49,348 nucleotides of DNA from CAMLHP01 sp035712285 (GCA_035712285.1 DASTBA010000169.1:1-49348); one strand, 5' to 3'. Shown: positions 34,168-42,594, counted from the stretch's first letter. Made by a program: numbers and translations. Notes: generated by a model from the letters alone, not told the origin.

Positions 34168-34204
34168 GGCATCAGGCGGTCGGGCAGTCGCCCCGTTTGA
34201 TGCC
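34168..34204 (-). terminator. Hairpin downstream of the small-protein cluster
   Basis: GGCATCA (34168-34174) pairs with TGATGCC (34198-34204), with a further GGCG/CGCC pairing inside. It starts 23 nt after the stop of the 34228-34647 gene on the minus strand. No clear U-run follows, so this is a weak call. Confidence 0.35.
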
Positions 34205-34227
34205 CCGCCCCGCCGATTGGTTGCGCG

Positions 34228-34647
34228 TCAGCGGGTCTGGAACCGGTTGCCCAGAATGCGGTTGGTCGCATGCAGGACGGCGAGCGCCGAGCCCCGGGCA
34301 AAGTCATCGTCGGTCAGGTACGAGCCCACCACCCGCTGGGTCCGGCCGTCGCCGTTGACGCTCAGGGAGACAATGACGACGGTGGCGTCAAATGCCCGAA
34401 CTGCTTTGACGCCCAGCAGTTCGAACGTGAGCGTGCGATGCACGGCGCCTTCGAGCGCCTGGACGGTGGCCTCCGCGGCGCAGCGCAGTTCGCCGTTCTG
34501 GGAGGCCAGGCCCTCGCTCAGCCCCTCGTAGCGCTCGGTGTCCTTCCAGGTCAGCGCAACCCGGGCCCGGCAGCGGCCGTTGGGGAGGCGATCCAGGGCG
34601 AACTCGGCGAACCGGAGCCGGTCCTCGCGTGGCGGGAGTGCGGTCAT
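34228..34647 (-). CDS. Unrecognised 139-residue cytosolic protein
   Basis: I do not recognise the family. The protein is soluble, with alternating charged and hydrophobic strands (CRARVALTWKDTERYEGL, LTFELLGVKAVRAF, ATVVIVSLSV) and a closing stretch GSYLTDDDFARGSALAVLHATNRIL. The latter looks like a helix after a short Asp-rich turn. ATG 34647 was chosen; a TTG at 34665 is possible. It is the last gene of a leftward run of five and lies 21 nt after the 83-residue protein. Confidence 0.6.
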   Translation of the reverse strand: MTALPPREDRLRFAEFALDRLPNGRCRARVALTWKDTERYEGLSEGLASQNGELRCAAEATVQALEGAVHRTLTFELLGVKAVRAFDATVVIVSLSVNGDGRTQRVVGSYLTDDDFARGSALAVLHATNRILGNRFQTR

Positions 34648-34668
34648 GTCAGATCCGGAAAGCAATGT

Positions 34669-34920
34669 TCAGGCCGAGTCAAACCGGACCTCGAGCTGGG
34701 GGCCTTGGGAGCGGGTCTTCTCCACCACATCCACCTCGAGCAGGGGCTGGCCACCCTGGCCGGCGGTGACGGCAATGAGCACCACGGCCCCGTCGGCCAG
34801 CTCCAGCTTGAGCTGGCGAAGGTCCGAGCGCATCACCGCATCGCGTACCTCGCTGCCACGCAGCTGCGCGAGCGTGTCTGCCATCTGGCGCAGCTGCAGG
34901 ATCGAGAAGTGCTGGGTCAT
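34669..34920 (-). CDS. Unrecognised 83-residue protein
   Basis: I do not recognise it. It starts MTQHFSILQLRQMADTLAQL, an amphipathic helix, followed by a strand pair (LKLELADGAVVLIAV, LLEVDVVEKT) that suggests a small alpha/beta fold. It is soluble and has no Cys. It lies 1 nt after the stop of the upstream 85-residue gene, so coupled translation is likely. Confidence 0.6.
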   Translation of the reverse strand: MTQHFSILQLRQMADTLAQLRGSEVRDAVMRSDLRQLKLELADGAVVLIAVTAGQGGQPLLEVDVVEKTRSQGPQLEVRFDSA

Positions 34921-34921
34921 G

Positions 34922-35179
34922 TCATGGTACCGGCCGGCCGGCCGCGAGCTGCTCCGCCAGCACGGATGTCAATTCCTCGTCCGAGAGTCGTTCGGCGCGC
35001 GAGAAGAGCGAGGCCTTGGAAACGGACTCGATCGGATAGGGCACCCAGAGGGCGGGCTGCCCCTCCCCCACAGCGCGGAAGGCAAGTACCAGCGACCAGA
35101 CGGGGGAACTGTCCCGCTGCTCGGCCGCCATCGCGACATGCCAGCGCCGGCCGCCAACCGTGATCACACGCCAGGGCAT
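34922..35179 (-). CDS. Unrecognised 85-residue Trp-rich protein
   Basis: Function not recognised. Tryptophans are spread along the first 45 residues (MPWRVITVGGRRWHVAM, VWSLVLAFRA, LWVPYPIE), and the C-terminus is a helix (RLSDEELTSVLAEQLAAG). The ATG shares one base with the stop of the upstream DUF2064-like gene. The compact size suggests a binding or regulatory domain. Confidence 0.6.
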   Translation of the reverse strand: MPWRVITVGGRRWHVAMAAEQRDSSPVWSLVLAFRAVGEGQPALWVPYPIESVSKASLFSRAERLSDEELTSVLAEQLAAGRPVP

Positions 35180-35772
35180 CAGTTCAGCAGCCGCGCCGCC
35201 CGGGCGTCCGCGGCGCTCTCGATCGTACGCCGCACCGGCAGCTCCGCATGGCTGATGCCCTCCTCTTCGAGCTGGCCGCGCAGGCCCGCGAGCGTACCGG
35301 GACCGGCGTGCTCCAGCGCACGGATCGCGGCCAGCGGCGCCACCCGCCCGCCGACCAGATACAGCCCGCCATCGGACGCGGCGCCGAGCACGATCGGATG
35401 ATCCATCAGCAGGTCGTGCGCCCGCCGGAGCAGCTGCGCATCCATCCCCGCCACCGGGCGGAGCAGCACCAGCCAGCCATCGGGAAGGTTCACGCCAGCC
35501 ACGGCGGCGGCGGCGCGCGCGCCGAGATCGCCGGAAGCCTGCGGCCGCAGATCGGCGCTCTCCCCCAGCCATCGGCGGAATTCGGCGCCGGCGTCCGCCG
35601 GGCGGAACCAGACGGTGGAGGTCAGTCCGGCGCCCCGGGCCGCCGCGATGGCCCGCGCCAGCAGCACCCGGTAGAGCCGCACCGCCTGCGCGGTGCCCAC
35701 TTCCGACGCGACCTGGGGCAGGACCGCGCCGGCATTCGGCGCGTCGGCAAGCAGCGCGAGGACGGGCTTCAC
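35179..35772 (-). CDS. DUF2064 / TIGR04282-type glycosyltransferase-like protein
   Basis: A 197-residue protein starting at GTG, 4 nt after the ilvE stop. The first half (LALLADAPNAGAVLPQVASEVG, then AQAVRLYRVLLARAIAAA) and the following TSTVWFRPADA and LLRPVAGMDAQLL agree with the rSAM/selenodomain-associated transferase 1 family, a GT-A-like fold of unknown substrate. The segment VLGAASDGGLYLVGG is the GT-A-like nucleotide-sugar DxG region. The usual PxPGxVKTRL motif is reduced to NAGAVLPQ. It could therefore have lost activity. It couples ilvE to the three small genes. Confidence 0.65.
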   Translation of the reverse strand: MKPVLALLADAPNAGAVLPQVASEVGTAQAVRLYRVLLARAIAAARGAGLTSTVWFRPADAGAEFRRWLGESADLRPQASGDLGARAAAAVAGVNLPDGWLVLLRPVAGMDAQLLRRAHDLLMDHPIVLGAASDGGLYLVGGRVAPLAAIRALEHAGPGTLAGLRGQLEEEGISHAELPVRRTIESAADARAARLLN

Positions 35773-35776
35773 GGCG

Positions 35777-36631
35777 TCAGCGGCGCACCAGCTGGCGGAA
35801 GCGGGTGCGGATGTCCGCGGTGATCGGCCCCATGTGTCCGCTGCCGATCTTCCGTCCATCCACTTCCCCGATCGGCGCAATCTCGGCGGCGGTGCCGCTG
35901 AAGAACGCCTCGTCCGCGGTGTAGACGTCGTAGCGGTTGAACGGCTCCTCCTGAACGGTCAGGCCCGCCTCGCGGGCCAGCTCCATCACCGCGTCTCGCG
36001 TCACACCGCGAAGAATCCCCGCCCAGGCGGGCGGCGTGCGCAGGACGCCATGCTTGATGATGAAGATGTTCTCGCCGGTACCCTCGGTCACATAGCCGCC
36101 GGAATCCAACATGAGGGCTTCGTCGGCCCCGGCCTGGATCGCCTCGATCTTGGCGAGAATGTGCGGAAGGTAGTTGAGCGACTTCACGCGAGGCGACAGC
36201 GCCTCGCGCTGGGGCATGGGCGTGCCGGCGGTGACCACCCGGAGGCCGCGCTGGTACGTCTCCTCCGGCCACATCCGGATCGTGTCCACGATCAGGAGCA
36301 CGGTGGGCCTGGGGCACTTCCGCGGGTCGAGCCCCAGGTCACCGCGGCCGCGCGTGACGATGTGGCGCAGATAGGAGTCCTCGAGGCCGGAGCGCTCCAC
36401 CGCCTCCAGCGTCATCGCCTTCATGTCCGCCTTGGACATCGGGATCTCGAGCCACACGGCGTGCGCCGAATCGTAGAGGCGATCCAGGTGCTGCTCCAGG
36501 CGGAAAATCTTCCCGCCGTACGCGCGCATGCCTTCGAACACGCCGTCGCCGTAGAGGAGGCCGTGATCGAACACGGAAATGGTGGCGTGTTCCCGGTCGA
36601 GCCAGGCGCCGTCAAGCCAGATGGTGGTCAT
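35777..36631 (-). CDS. ilvE: Branched-chain amino acid aminotransferase (fold-type IV PLP)
   Basis: A 284-residue enzyme of the IlvE/Dat family. It begins TIWLDGAWLDREHATISVFDHGLLYGDGVFEGMRAY (shown as TIWLDGAWLDRE, ISVFDHGLLYGDGVFE), has the PLP lysine in SPRVKSLNYLPHI (about residue 150), TEGTGENIFI (about 187-196) and the C-terminal RKIGSGHMGPIT. It transaminates Val, Leu and Ile with 2-oxoglutarate, though D-amino acid or aminodeoxychorismate activities exist in the fold. ATG 36631 has TACATT 7 nt upstream. It is the first of five leftward genes and lies 73 nt after tRNA-Lys. Confidence 0.92.
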   Translation of the reverse strand: MTTIWLDGAWLDREHATISVFDHGLLYGDGVFEGMRAYGGKIFRLEQHLDRLYDSAHAVWLEIPMSKADMKAMTLEAVERSGLEDSYLRHIVTRGRGDLGLDPRKCPRPTVLLIVDTIRMWPEETYQRGLRVVTAGTPMPQREALSPRVKSLNYLPHILAKIEAIQAGADEALMLDSGGYVTEGTGENIFIIKHGVLRTPPAWAGILRGVTRDAVMELAREAGLTVQEEPFNRYDVYTADEAFFSGTAAEIAPIGEVDGRKIGSGHMGPITADIRTRFRQLVRR

Positions 36632-36638
36632 GGCAGGT

Positions 36639-36644
36639 AATGTA
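36639..36644 (-). promoter_or_regulatory. -10-like element for ilvE (leaderless arrangement)
   Basis: TACATT on the minus strand is followed by 7 nt and the ATG at 36631. No Shine-Dalgarno sequence is seen, and the -35 is not clear. Confidence 0.45.
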
Positions 36645-36704
36645 GCGGTCATCGGGTCCAGGATAGTTGGTGTTCGCGGGGCAGGCACAATCGCGGTGCC
36701 TGGA

Positions 36705-36777
36705 TGGGGGCGGTGGGACTCGAACCCACGACCTGGCGGTTAAAAGCCGCATGCTCTACCACCTGAGCTACACCCCC
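36705..36777 (-). tRNA. tRNA-Lys (anticodon TTT)
   Basis: A 73-nt cloverleaf: acceptor GGGGGTG/CGCCCCC with discriminator A, D arm GCTC/GAGC, anticodon stem GCGG/CCGC with loop CTTTTAA, anticodon TTT, and T arm GTGGG/CCCAC with TTCGAGT. CCA is not encoded directly. It is read leftward ahead of ilvE. Confidence 0.97.
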
Positions 36778-36823
36778 CGGGCGCGGAAGGTGGCACCGGA
36801 TCCGGCGCGACACAAGACCACGC

Positions 36824-36852
36824 TTGCTGGCGCGCCCGCCGGAGAGTAGCAT
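36824..36852 (+). promoter_or_regulatory. bioD promoter candidate (-35 and -10)
   Basis: TTGCTG (36824-36829), 17 bp, TAGCAT (36847-36852). This fits the sigma-70 type and would give a leader of about 18 nt. The leader lacks a Shine-Dalgarno sequence. It lies in the 99-bp spacer to the divergent tRNA-Lys. Confidence 0.5.
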
Positions 36853-36876
36853 CACGGACCCTGACGCGAGTCCGCC

Positions 36877-37566
36877 ATGAGTGAAACCCGTCGCTCCAAC
36901 ATCATCGTCGTCACCGGCACCGACACCGCGGTGGGCAAGACCTGGGTGACTGCCGCGCTGGCGAACGCACTGGCCGGGCTCGGCGCCACGGTCCGTGCGG
37001 TCAAGCTCGTGGAAACGGGATGTGCCCGCACATCGCGCGATCGCGAGGACGGCGTGGTGCTCGCGCGCGCCACGGGGCAGGATGCCCCGGTCGAGGCACT
37101 CTACCGATTCCCTGATGACGTGTCGCCGGCGCTCGCCGCCGAGCGCGCCGGCACGCCCGTGGATTTCGACGAGCTGCTCATGGCGGTGGAACGCTACGCC
37201 GAGAAGTGCGACCTGCTCCTGCTGGAGGGCTCCGGCGGCCTGCTGGCGCCCATCACCTGGGAGTGGTGCGTGGTGGACGTGGCGCAGGCGCTGGACGCCC
37301 GCGCCATCGTCGTGGCCAGCGACCGGCTCGGCACGCTGAGCCCGGCGCTCCTCACCCTCGGCGCGCTGGAACTCGCCGCCGTGCCGGTGGTGGAGGTGGT
37401 GCTCACCCCACCCGCCACGCCGGACGAGACTGCCGGCACCAATGCCGCTGCCATCCGCCGCCTGTCCGGCGCGCAACAGGTCACCTCGGTGCCTCGCACC
37501 GACGATCCGGCCATGGCGGCGGCCTCACTGCTCGAGACGGCTCGGCGGCTCCTCGCAGGTCACTGA
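36877..37566 (+). CDS. bioD: Dethiobiotin synthetase
   Basis: A 229-residue P-loop enzyme. The motif VVTGTDTAVGKTWVTAALA (about 10-28) is diagnostic, followed by VKLVETGC and RFPDDVSPALAAERAG, and LLLLEGSGGLLAPITW (about 110-125). It forms the ureido ring of dethiobiotin from diaminopelargonate, CO2 and ATP. No other bio gene is within view. It has its own promoter candidate and its tail overlaps the convergent M1 aminopeptidase by 7 bp. Confidence 0.94.
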   Translation: MSETRRSNIIVVTGTDTAVGKTWVTAALANALAGLGATVRAVKLVETGCARTSRDREDGVVLARATGQDAPVEALYRFPDDVSPALAAERAGTPVDFDELLMAVERYAEKCDLLLLEGSGGLLAPITWEWCVVDVAQALDARAIVVASDRLGTLSPALLTLGALELAAVPVVEVVLTPPATPDETAGTNAAAIRRLSGAQQVTSVPRTDDPAMAAASLLETARRLLAGH

Positions 37567-40007
37567 TCGCCGCGGGAAGATCCGGCCGCGAGGTACTTCT
37601 GCACGGCATCACGCGTGTCGGCGTGCTTCAGTGCAGCTGCCACCGGCGTCAGCGCCTTCGCGGCCACCGCGCGCGGCATCGCATTCCTGAACGCGTTGAA
37701 TATCCACTCGCGCACCCAGCCGCGATTGTCATCCAGGTGCTTCACGAGCAGGTCGAGGGCTTCCTGGTCGCCGCGACGCGCCAGCGATGCGAGCACGTAG
37801 GCCGGTGCCTGTGCGTCGCCCAGCAGCGGCTCGACGGTGCTCACCGGGACGGAGCCCGGATACCGGGCGATGACGCCCAGCGCGGCATTCCGGATCGCAT
37901 CCTGATAGGAAGGAATACCGATGGCACTCCGGATCAGCGCTGCACGTCCGGCAGAATCCATCTTCGCCAGCGCGGCCACCGCGGCGGCGCGCACCTCGTA
38001 GCTGCCGTCCTTCCGCCACGCCGTCCGCGCCAGCGCCGTGGCCGCCTTGCCGCCGTCCTTGAGCGCCGCCAGCGCCGACACCGCGGAAGACCGCACCGCA
38101 GCCGACGTATCCCTGAGCGCCGCCTTGAGCCCGGGAAGTGCCAGGGCTGACGGGAACACTCCCAGCGCTTCCGCAGCGCCCGCACGCGTGAGATAGTAGT
38201 CGGAGCTGCGGGCCGCCCATACCAGCGCTGCCGCAGCCGCCTTGTCAGCCGGGCGATCCGCCAGCTGCTCGGTCACCCACTGCCGATTCCAGAGATCGGG
38301 GTCCTTCTGCAGCTGCGTCGCGAGCTGCGCCGTCGGCTGGTCGAAGGTGAGCGTCTTGAGAATCGTGTTGCCGTCGTCGAAGATCACCATCGTCGGCGCC
38401 GACATCACGCTGTCCACCGTGATCGTCTGTTCCCGCGCATCCAGCATGGCCCACACGGTGCGGTCACCCTGCGCCGTCCCCACGCGCACCGTGACCGGCA
38501 TGCGGAAGACGTCCGGCGTGGTGTAGCGGAGCCCGGTGCTGTCGGCCTTCGACGAGTCCACCTGGGTCTGCTTGACGGTCAGTGTCAGCCGGTGCGCCGT
38601 GGCATCATACGCCTGCGTCACGGTGAATTCCGGGTAGCCCGCCTGGTAGACCCACTGGGCCCAGAAGTCATCGAGGTTCTGGCCGGTGGCATCGAGGAAC
38701 GCCTGGCGCAGGTCGTCGGTGGTGGCGTTCTCGAACCTGTGGTCGGTGAGATACCGGTGGACCCCGGCCCAGAAGCGCTCGGCGCCGAGCTTCTTCTTCA
38801 GCATCTCCAGGATCAGGGCGCCGCGCGGGTAGATGTTGTTGGAGCCGAGGGCCGCCACCGGCATCCGCCGCCGGGCATCGATCCCCATGAACTGGCGGTA
38901 CTCGTCCAGGTAGTAGTCATCCTCCGCGTGGCGGCCGAGCTTCGTGCCCCAGTACTGGCCCGGCATGAACTCGGCGAAGCCCTCGTTCAGCCACATGTTG
39001 GCCCAGTTCTCGGTGGTGACGTCGTCGCCGAACCACTGGTGGGCCAGCTCGTGCGGGATCAGGATGTACTGGTACCAGGGCCGGTCCTGGTAGGCGCGCG
39101 CGTCCGGCAGCCAGTCCACCAGCGTGGTGGCGCTCACGTTCTCCATGCCGCCGAAGAAATCGGCGACCGTCGTCTGCGCGTACTTGGCCCAGGGATAATC
39201 CACGCCAGTGAGCCGGGAATAGACCTCGATCATGTCCGGCGTGACCTTGAAGAGCGGCATCGCCAGCGCACTGTCCTCGCGGTAGACGTAGTAGTCCACC
39301 GGCTTGCCGCGCCAGGTATCGCTCACCTTCACCAGCGGCGCCACGATGAGCGACACGAGGTAGGTGGCCGATGGATCCTCCTGGGACCAGGTCACCGTGT
39401 GGCCACCCGCCGCCTTCACGTCCGACACCAGCTTGCCGTTCGACACCACGGTGTACTCCTCCGGCACCGTGGCGGCGAGTTCCCAGCTCATCTTGTCGTT
39501 CGGGAAATCGTAGGTCGGGAACCAGTCGTGGTTGTTGTCGTCCTCGCCCTGGCTCCAGATCTGCTGCGGGTAGTGCTTGTGCCCCGGCTCGGCGTGCTTG
39601 AAGGTGAGGCCCTGCCCGTTCTCGATGTGTGCCTTGTACGCAACGGCGAAGCGCACCGTGTCCCCGAAGGCGGCAGGAGACGCGAGGTGCACCACCAGCG
39701 TGTCGCCGTGACGGCCGGTGCGGAGGGTGGTGCTGCCTGCCGTGGCCGCGCCGATGTCCAGCAGGTGACCGGCGTCGAGCACCACCGAATCCATGCCCTG
39801 GCGGAGCGCCACCAGCGTGGTCGTCACCTTCCCGTCGAAGCTCAGTGAATCCCAGCTGATGTTGGCGAGCTCGATCCGCTGGTGCACCAGGTCGTAGTCA
39901 TGCGACCGGGTGTACCAGTCGTTGGTCATGCGCTCGAGATTGGTCTGGGCGGCAAGCGGGGAGCAAAGGACGAAGGCAGACAGGACCAGCGTGCAGAGCG
40001 AACGCAT
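37560..40007 (-). CDS. M1-family aminopeptidase with HEAT-like C-terminus, secreted
   Basis: An 815-residue protein with a signal peptide (MRSLCTLVLSAFVLCSPLAAQ). After an N-terminal beta domain comes the GGMEN exopeptidase motif (about 282) and the gluzincin site HELAHQWFG with the third ligand Glu in WLNEGFAEFMPG (about 320-347). Residues ~560-800 are repetitive Ala/Leu-rich helices (AAALVWAARSSDY, RAGAAEALGVF, SAVSALAAL, AAAVAALAKM), like HEAT repeats. M1 enzymes trim N-terminal residues from peptides; secretion implies periplasmic or surface peptide use. ATG 40007 has GAGG upstream. It sits 44 nt after rnhB and may be read with that operon or separately. Confidence 0.92.
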   Translation of the reverse strand: MRSLCTLVLSAFVLCSPLAAQTNLERMTNDWYTRSHDYDLVHQRIELANISWDSLSFDGKVTTTLVALRQGMDSVVLDAGHLLDIGAATAGSTTLRTGRHGDTLVVHLASPAAFGDTVRFAVAYKAHIENGQGLTFKHAEPGHKHYPQQIWSQGEDDNNHDWFPTYDFPNDKMSWELAATVPEEYTVVSNGKLVSDVKAAGGHTVTWSQEDPSATYLVSLIVAPLVKVSDTWRGKPVDYYVYREDSALAMPLFKVTPDMIEVYSRLTGVDYPWAKYAQTTVADFFGGMENVSATTLVDWLPDARAYQDRPWYQYILIPHELAHQWFGDDVTTENWANMWLNEGFAEFMPGQYWGTKLGRHAEDDYYLDEYRQFMGIDARRRMPVAALGSNNIYPRGALILEMLKKKLGAERFWAGVHRYLTDHRFENATTDDLRQAFLDATGQNLDDFWAQWVYQAGYPEFTVTQAYDATAHRLTLTVKQTQVDSSKADSTGLRYTTPDVFRMPVTVRVGTAQGDRTVWAMLDAREQTITVDSVMSAPTMVIFDDGNTILKTLTFDQPTAQLATQLQKDPDLWNRQWVTEQLADRPADKAAAAALVWAARSSDYYLTRAGAAEALGVFPSALALPGLKAALRDTSAAVRSSAVSALAALKDGGKAATALARTAWRKDGSYEVRAAAVAALAKMDSAGRAALIRSAIGIPSYQDAIRNAALGVIARYPGSVPVSTVEPLLGDAQAPAYVLASLARRGDQEALDLLVKHLDDNRGWVREWIFNAFRNAMPRAVAAKALTPVAAALKHADTRDAVQKYLAAGSSRGDQ

Positions 40008-40051
40008 CGAAGCCTCGGGTGAGAGCAGGCCGCCGCAGGGACGCGGCAGCG

Positions 40052-40675
40052 TCAGAGAATCATGAGCTGGGCCACCGGCGCAAACGAGGTCCGGTGATGA
40101 ACGCAGGGCCCCAGGCGGGAGAGCCCCCGCTGGTGTTCGGGCGTGCCGTAGCCGGCGTTGGTTTCCCAGCCGTAGCCGGGGTGCCGCGCGGCCAGTTGCC
40201 GCATCAGGCGGTCGCGCACCGATTTCGCCACGATGCCCGCCGCGGCAACGGAAAAGCAGTGGGCGTCGCCGTCCACCAGCGCGTCGTGGGGCACGCCCAG
40301 TTCCCGGAACGGCAGGCCATCCACCAGGATGCGGTGCGGACCGAGGCCCGTGGAGACCCGCCGGATGGCCCGACGCATCGCGAGGGCGGTGGCGACCCGG
40401 ATGTTCAGGGCGTCAATCTCGCGCACCGAGGCGGCGCCGAGCGCGATCCGGAGCGCGGTGGCCCGAATGGCACCGGCCATGGTCTCGCGCCGGCGGGGTG
40501 GCAGCGTCTTGCTGTCCCGGACGCCGGGAATGGGCTCGAAGTTTCGGGGAAAGACAACGGCCGCGGCAACCACCGGTCCTGCCAGTGGCCCGCGGCCGAC
40601 TTCATCCACGCCGATCAGGAGACAGGCGTCGGCCCACGCGCGGGACTCGCGGTCCAGGGTGGGCTCGACCGGCAC
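40052..40675 (-). CDS. rnhB: Ribonuclease HII
   Basis: A 207-residue enzyme with IGVDEVGRGPLAGPVVAAAVV near the start, giving the metal-binding Asp-Glu pair, VDGLPF (Asp), and FSVAAAGIVAKSVRDRLM (final Asp). It cleaves RNA in RNA-DNA hybrids and at single ribonucleotides. GTG 40675 begins 3 nt after the rplS stop. It closes the ffh-rpsP-rimM-trmD-rplS run, as in many bacteria. Confidence 0.94.
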   Translation of the reverse strand: MPVEPTLDRESRAWADACLLIGVDEVGRGPLAGPVVAAAVVFPRNFEPIPGVRDSKTLPPRRRETMAGAIRATALRIALGAASVREIDALNIRVATALAMRRAIRRVSTGLGPHRILVDGLPFRELGVPHDALVDGDAHCFSVAAAGIVAKSVRDRLMRQLAARHPGYGWETNAGYGTPEHQRGLSRLGPCVHHRTSFAPVAQLMIL

Positions 40676-40678
40676 CGC

Positions 40679-41026
40679 TCAGCCCTCGCGCTTCTCCCGG
40701 ATGCGCGAGGCCTTCCCGCTCAGGCGGCGGAGGTAGTAGAGCTTGGCGCGGCGCACATGGCCGCGGCGCACGACCTCCACCGACGCGATGTTCGGGCTGT
40801 GCAGCGGGAAGATCCGCTCGACCCCCACGCCCGCCGAGACCTTGCGGACGGTGAAGTTCTCGCTGATCCCGCCGCCCCGCCTGGCGATGACCACGCCCTC
40901 GAAAGCCTGCAGGCGCTCCTTCTCGCCCTCGGTCACCCGAACCATGACACGCACCGTGTCGCCCGCTTCGAATGCCGGAATATCCGTGCGCAGGCCCTCC
41001 CGGGCCACCGCCGCCAACCGTTCCAT
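40679..41026 (-). CDS. rplS: 50S ribosomal protein L19
   Basis: A 115-residue L19 (normal length). It shows FEAGDTVRVMVRV, EGEKERLQAFEGVVIARRGGG, FTVRKVSAGVGVERIFPLHSP and VVRRGHVRRAKLYYLRRLSGKASRI. L19 sits at the 30S-50S interface. ATG 41026 was chosen because it follows GGGGG by 5 nt and matches the family start MERLAAV; the frame is open 42 nt further up. It follows trmD after a 60-nt gap. Confidence 0.97.
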   Translation of the reverse strand: MERLAAVAREGLRTDIPAFEAGDTVRVMVRVTEGEKERLQAFEGVVIARRGGGISENFTVRKVSAGVGVERIFPLHSPNIASVEVVRRGHVRRAKLYYLRRLSGKASRIREKREG

Positions 41027-41086
41027 CGTAACCCCCGAAATGATTCGATCCCCGCCGTGGGGGCGCACGGCCGTGCGCCCGTACGA

Positions 41087-41794
41087 TCATGGCATGTCAT
41101 GCCCGGCCCACAGATCCGGCCGGCGTTCCCGCGTCAACCGCTCCGATTCCGCCCTGCGCCACGCCTCGATCTCGGCGTGATTGCCGGAGAGCAGCACCTC
41201 CGGCACCTTCATCCCCCGGTACTCCGGCGGCCGGGTGTAGCTCGGCGCACTGAGGAGGCCGTCATAGTGCGAATCGGAACTCGCCGATTCGTGGTCGCTC
41301 ATCGCGCCCGGCAGGAGGCGCGTCACCGCATCCGCGATGCAGAGCGCCGCCGGCTCGCCGCCCGAAAGGACAAAATCCCCGATCGAGCGCTCCTCCGCAC
41401 CCAGCCCCTCCACCACCCGCTGGTCCACGTCCTTGTAGTGCCCGCAGAGCAGCGTGAGATCCCGCCCCACCGCATACCGCACCGCGTCGTCGTGGCCGAA
41501 CCGCTTGCCCCGGGCCGAGAGCAGGACCACCGGTCCGGTCCGCTCGCCCAGCGACGCCACCGCCTCGAAGAACGGCTCCGGCTTGAGCACCATGCCGGCG
41601 CCGCCGCCGTAGGCGTAATCGTCCACCGTATGGTGGCGGTCATGGGTGAAGTCCCGGAGCTGCACCAGCCGGAACTCCACCAGCCCCGTCGCCGCCGCGC
41701 GCCCGGGGATGCTGGCCCCAAGATACGGCGCCAGCGTTTCCGGAAACAGCGTCACCACGTTGATCCGGAGCGGCGACTTCCCCGCCTCACTCAT
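41087..41794 (-). CDS. trmD: tRNA (guanine-N1)-methyltransferase TrmD
   Basis: A 235-residue SPOUT methyltransferase. The trefoil-knot segment is intact: LLCGHYKDVDQRV, GDFVLSGGEPAALCIADAVTRLLPG, SYTRPPEYRGMKVPEVLLSGNH. It methylates G37 of tRNAs reading codons with G36 and prevents frameshifting. ATG 41794 overlaps the rimM stop by 8 bp. Confidence 0.97.
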   Translation of the reverse strand: MSEAGKSPLRINVVTLFPETLAPYLGASIPGRAAATGLVEFRLVQLRDFTHDRHHTVDDYAYGGGAGMVLKPEPFFEAVASLGERTGPVVLLSARGKRFGHDDAVRYAVGRDLTLLCGHYKDVDQRVVEGLGAEERSIGDFVLSGGEPAALCIADAVTRLLPGAMSDHESASSDSHYDGLLSAPSYTRPPEYRGMKVPEVLLSGNHAEIEAWRRAESERLTRERRPDLWAGHDMP

Positions 41795-42317
41795 CCAGCA
41801 GCCCATCGGGCGGCGCCACCGTCAGGCGGCGTGCCGCGCGATCCACGCCGGTCACGAACTCCCGGCGGTACGGCAGCAGGAACTCGCGTTTGGGCCCCTG
41901 CACCTCGATCATCAGTCCGGCCGGCATCTCGTACACGTCGGACACCAGGCCGAGCGGCTCGCCATCCTGGTTCTCCACGGCGAACCCGGCCAGCTCATGG
42001 AGGTAGACCTCGTCGCCCTGGGGTCCCGCCAGCCGATCCTCGGGCACGCCGAGGAAGAGTCCCCGCCAGCTGTCCCAGGCATCCCGCTGATCCAGCCCCT
42101 CGACCTTGAGGAGCCATTCGCGGTGGTATGCCCGGCTCCGCTCCACCGTGAGCGGCCCCGCCACCACCGCGCCGGCCAGATCCAGGATCCAGAGCGGCTC
42201 ACCCGCCCGGAAGACCTGCTCGGGCTGGTCGGTGATCGGGAAGAGCGTCATCTCGCCCTTCAGCCCGTGCGGCCGCCGGAGCCGACCCACCACCAGGTGG
42301 CGGGCGTCGGCGGTCAC
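41787..42317 (-). CDS. rimM: 16S rRNA processing protein RimM
   Basis: A 176-residue protein with the RimM N-terminal stretch LVVGRLRRPHGLKGEMTLFP, then EVYLHELAGFAVENQDGEPLGLVSDVYEMPAG and the PRC-barrel end PYRREFVTGVDRAARRLTVAPPDGLLDE (shown in pieces: PYRREFVTGVD, LTVAPPDGLLD). It assists 30S assembly with S19. GTG 42317 starts 1 nt after the rpsP stop. Confidence 0.93.
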   Translation of the reverse strand: MTADARHLVVGRLRRPHGLKGEMTLFPITDQPEQVFRAGEPLWILDLAGAVVAGPLTVERSRAYHREWLLKVEGLDQRDAWDSWRGLFLGVPEDRLAGPQGDEVYLHELAGFAVENQDGEPLGLVSDVYEMPAGLMIEVQGPKREFLLPYRREFVTGVDRAARRLTVAPPDGLLDE

Positions 42318-42318
42318 G

Positions 42319-42570
42319 TCAGGCCTGGGCGACGCCGGCGCGCTTGAGCAGCGACTGCACCGTGTCCGACGGCGTGGCGCCCTTGGCCAGCCAGGCGCGC
42401 GCCTTCTCGGCGTCCACGGTCACCTGCTTGCTGTCCTCCGCCTTGGGATCGTAGGTGCCGATCACCTCGACGAAACGGCCATCACGCGGGGAGGTCTTGT
42501 CCGCCACCACGATGCGGTAGAGCGGCACCTTCTTGCGGCCGACGCGACGGAGACGAATGCGAGTTGCCAT
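42319..42570 (-). CDS. rpsP: 30S ribosomal protein S16
   Basis: An 83-residue S16 with the family start MATRIRLRRVGRKKVPLYR, then IVVADKTSPRDGRFVEVIGTYDP and KARAWLAKGATPSDTV. S16 is a primary 30S assembly protein. It begins 24 nt after the ffh stop. Confidence 0.98.
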   Translation of the reverse strand: MATRIRLRRVGRKKVPLYRIVVADKTSPRDGRFVEVIGTYDPKAEDSKQVTVDAEKARAWLAKGATPSDTVQSLLKRAGVAQA

Positions 42571-42594
42571 CTTCCTGCCCTTGTCCTGTGCGGG

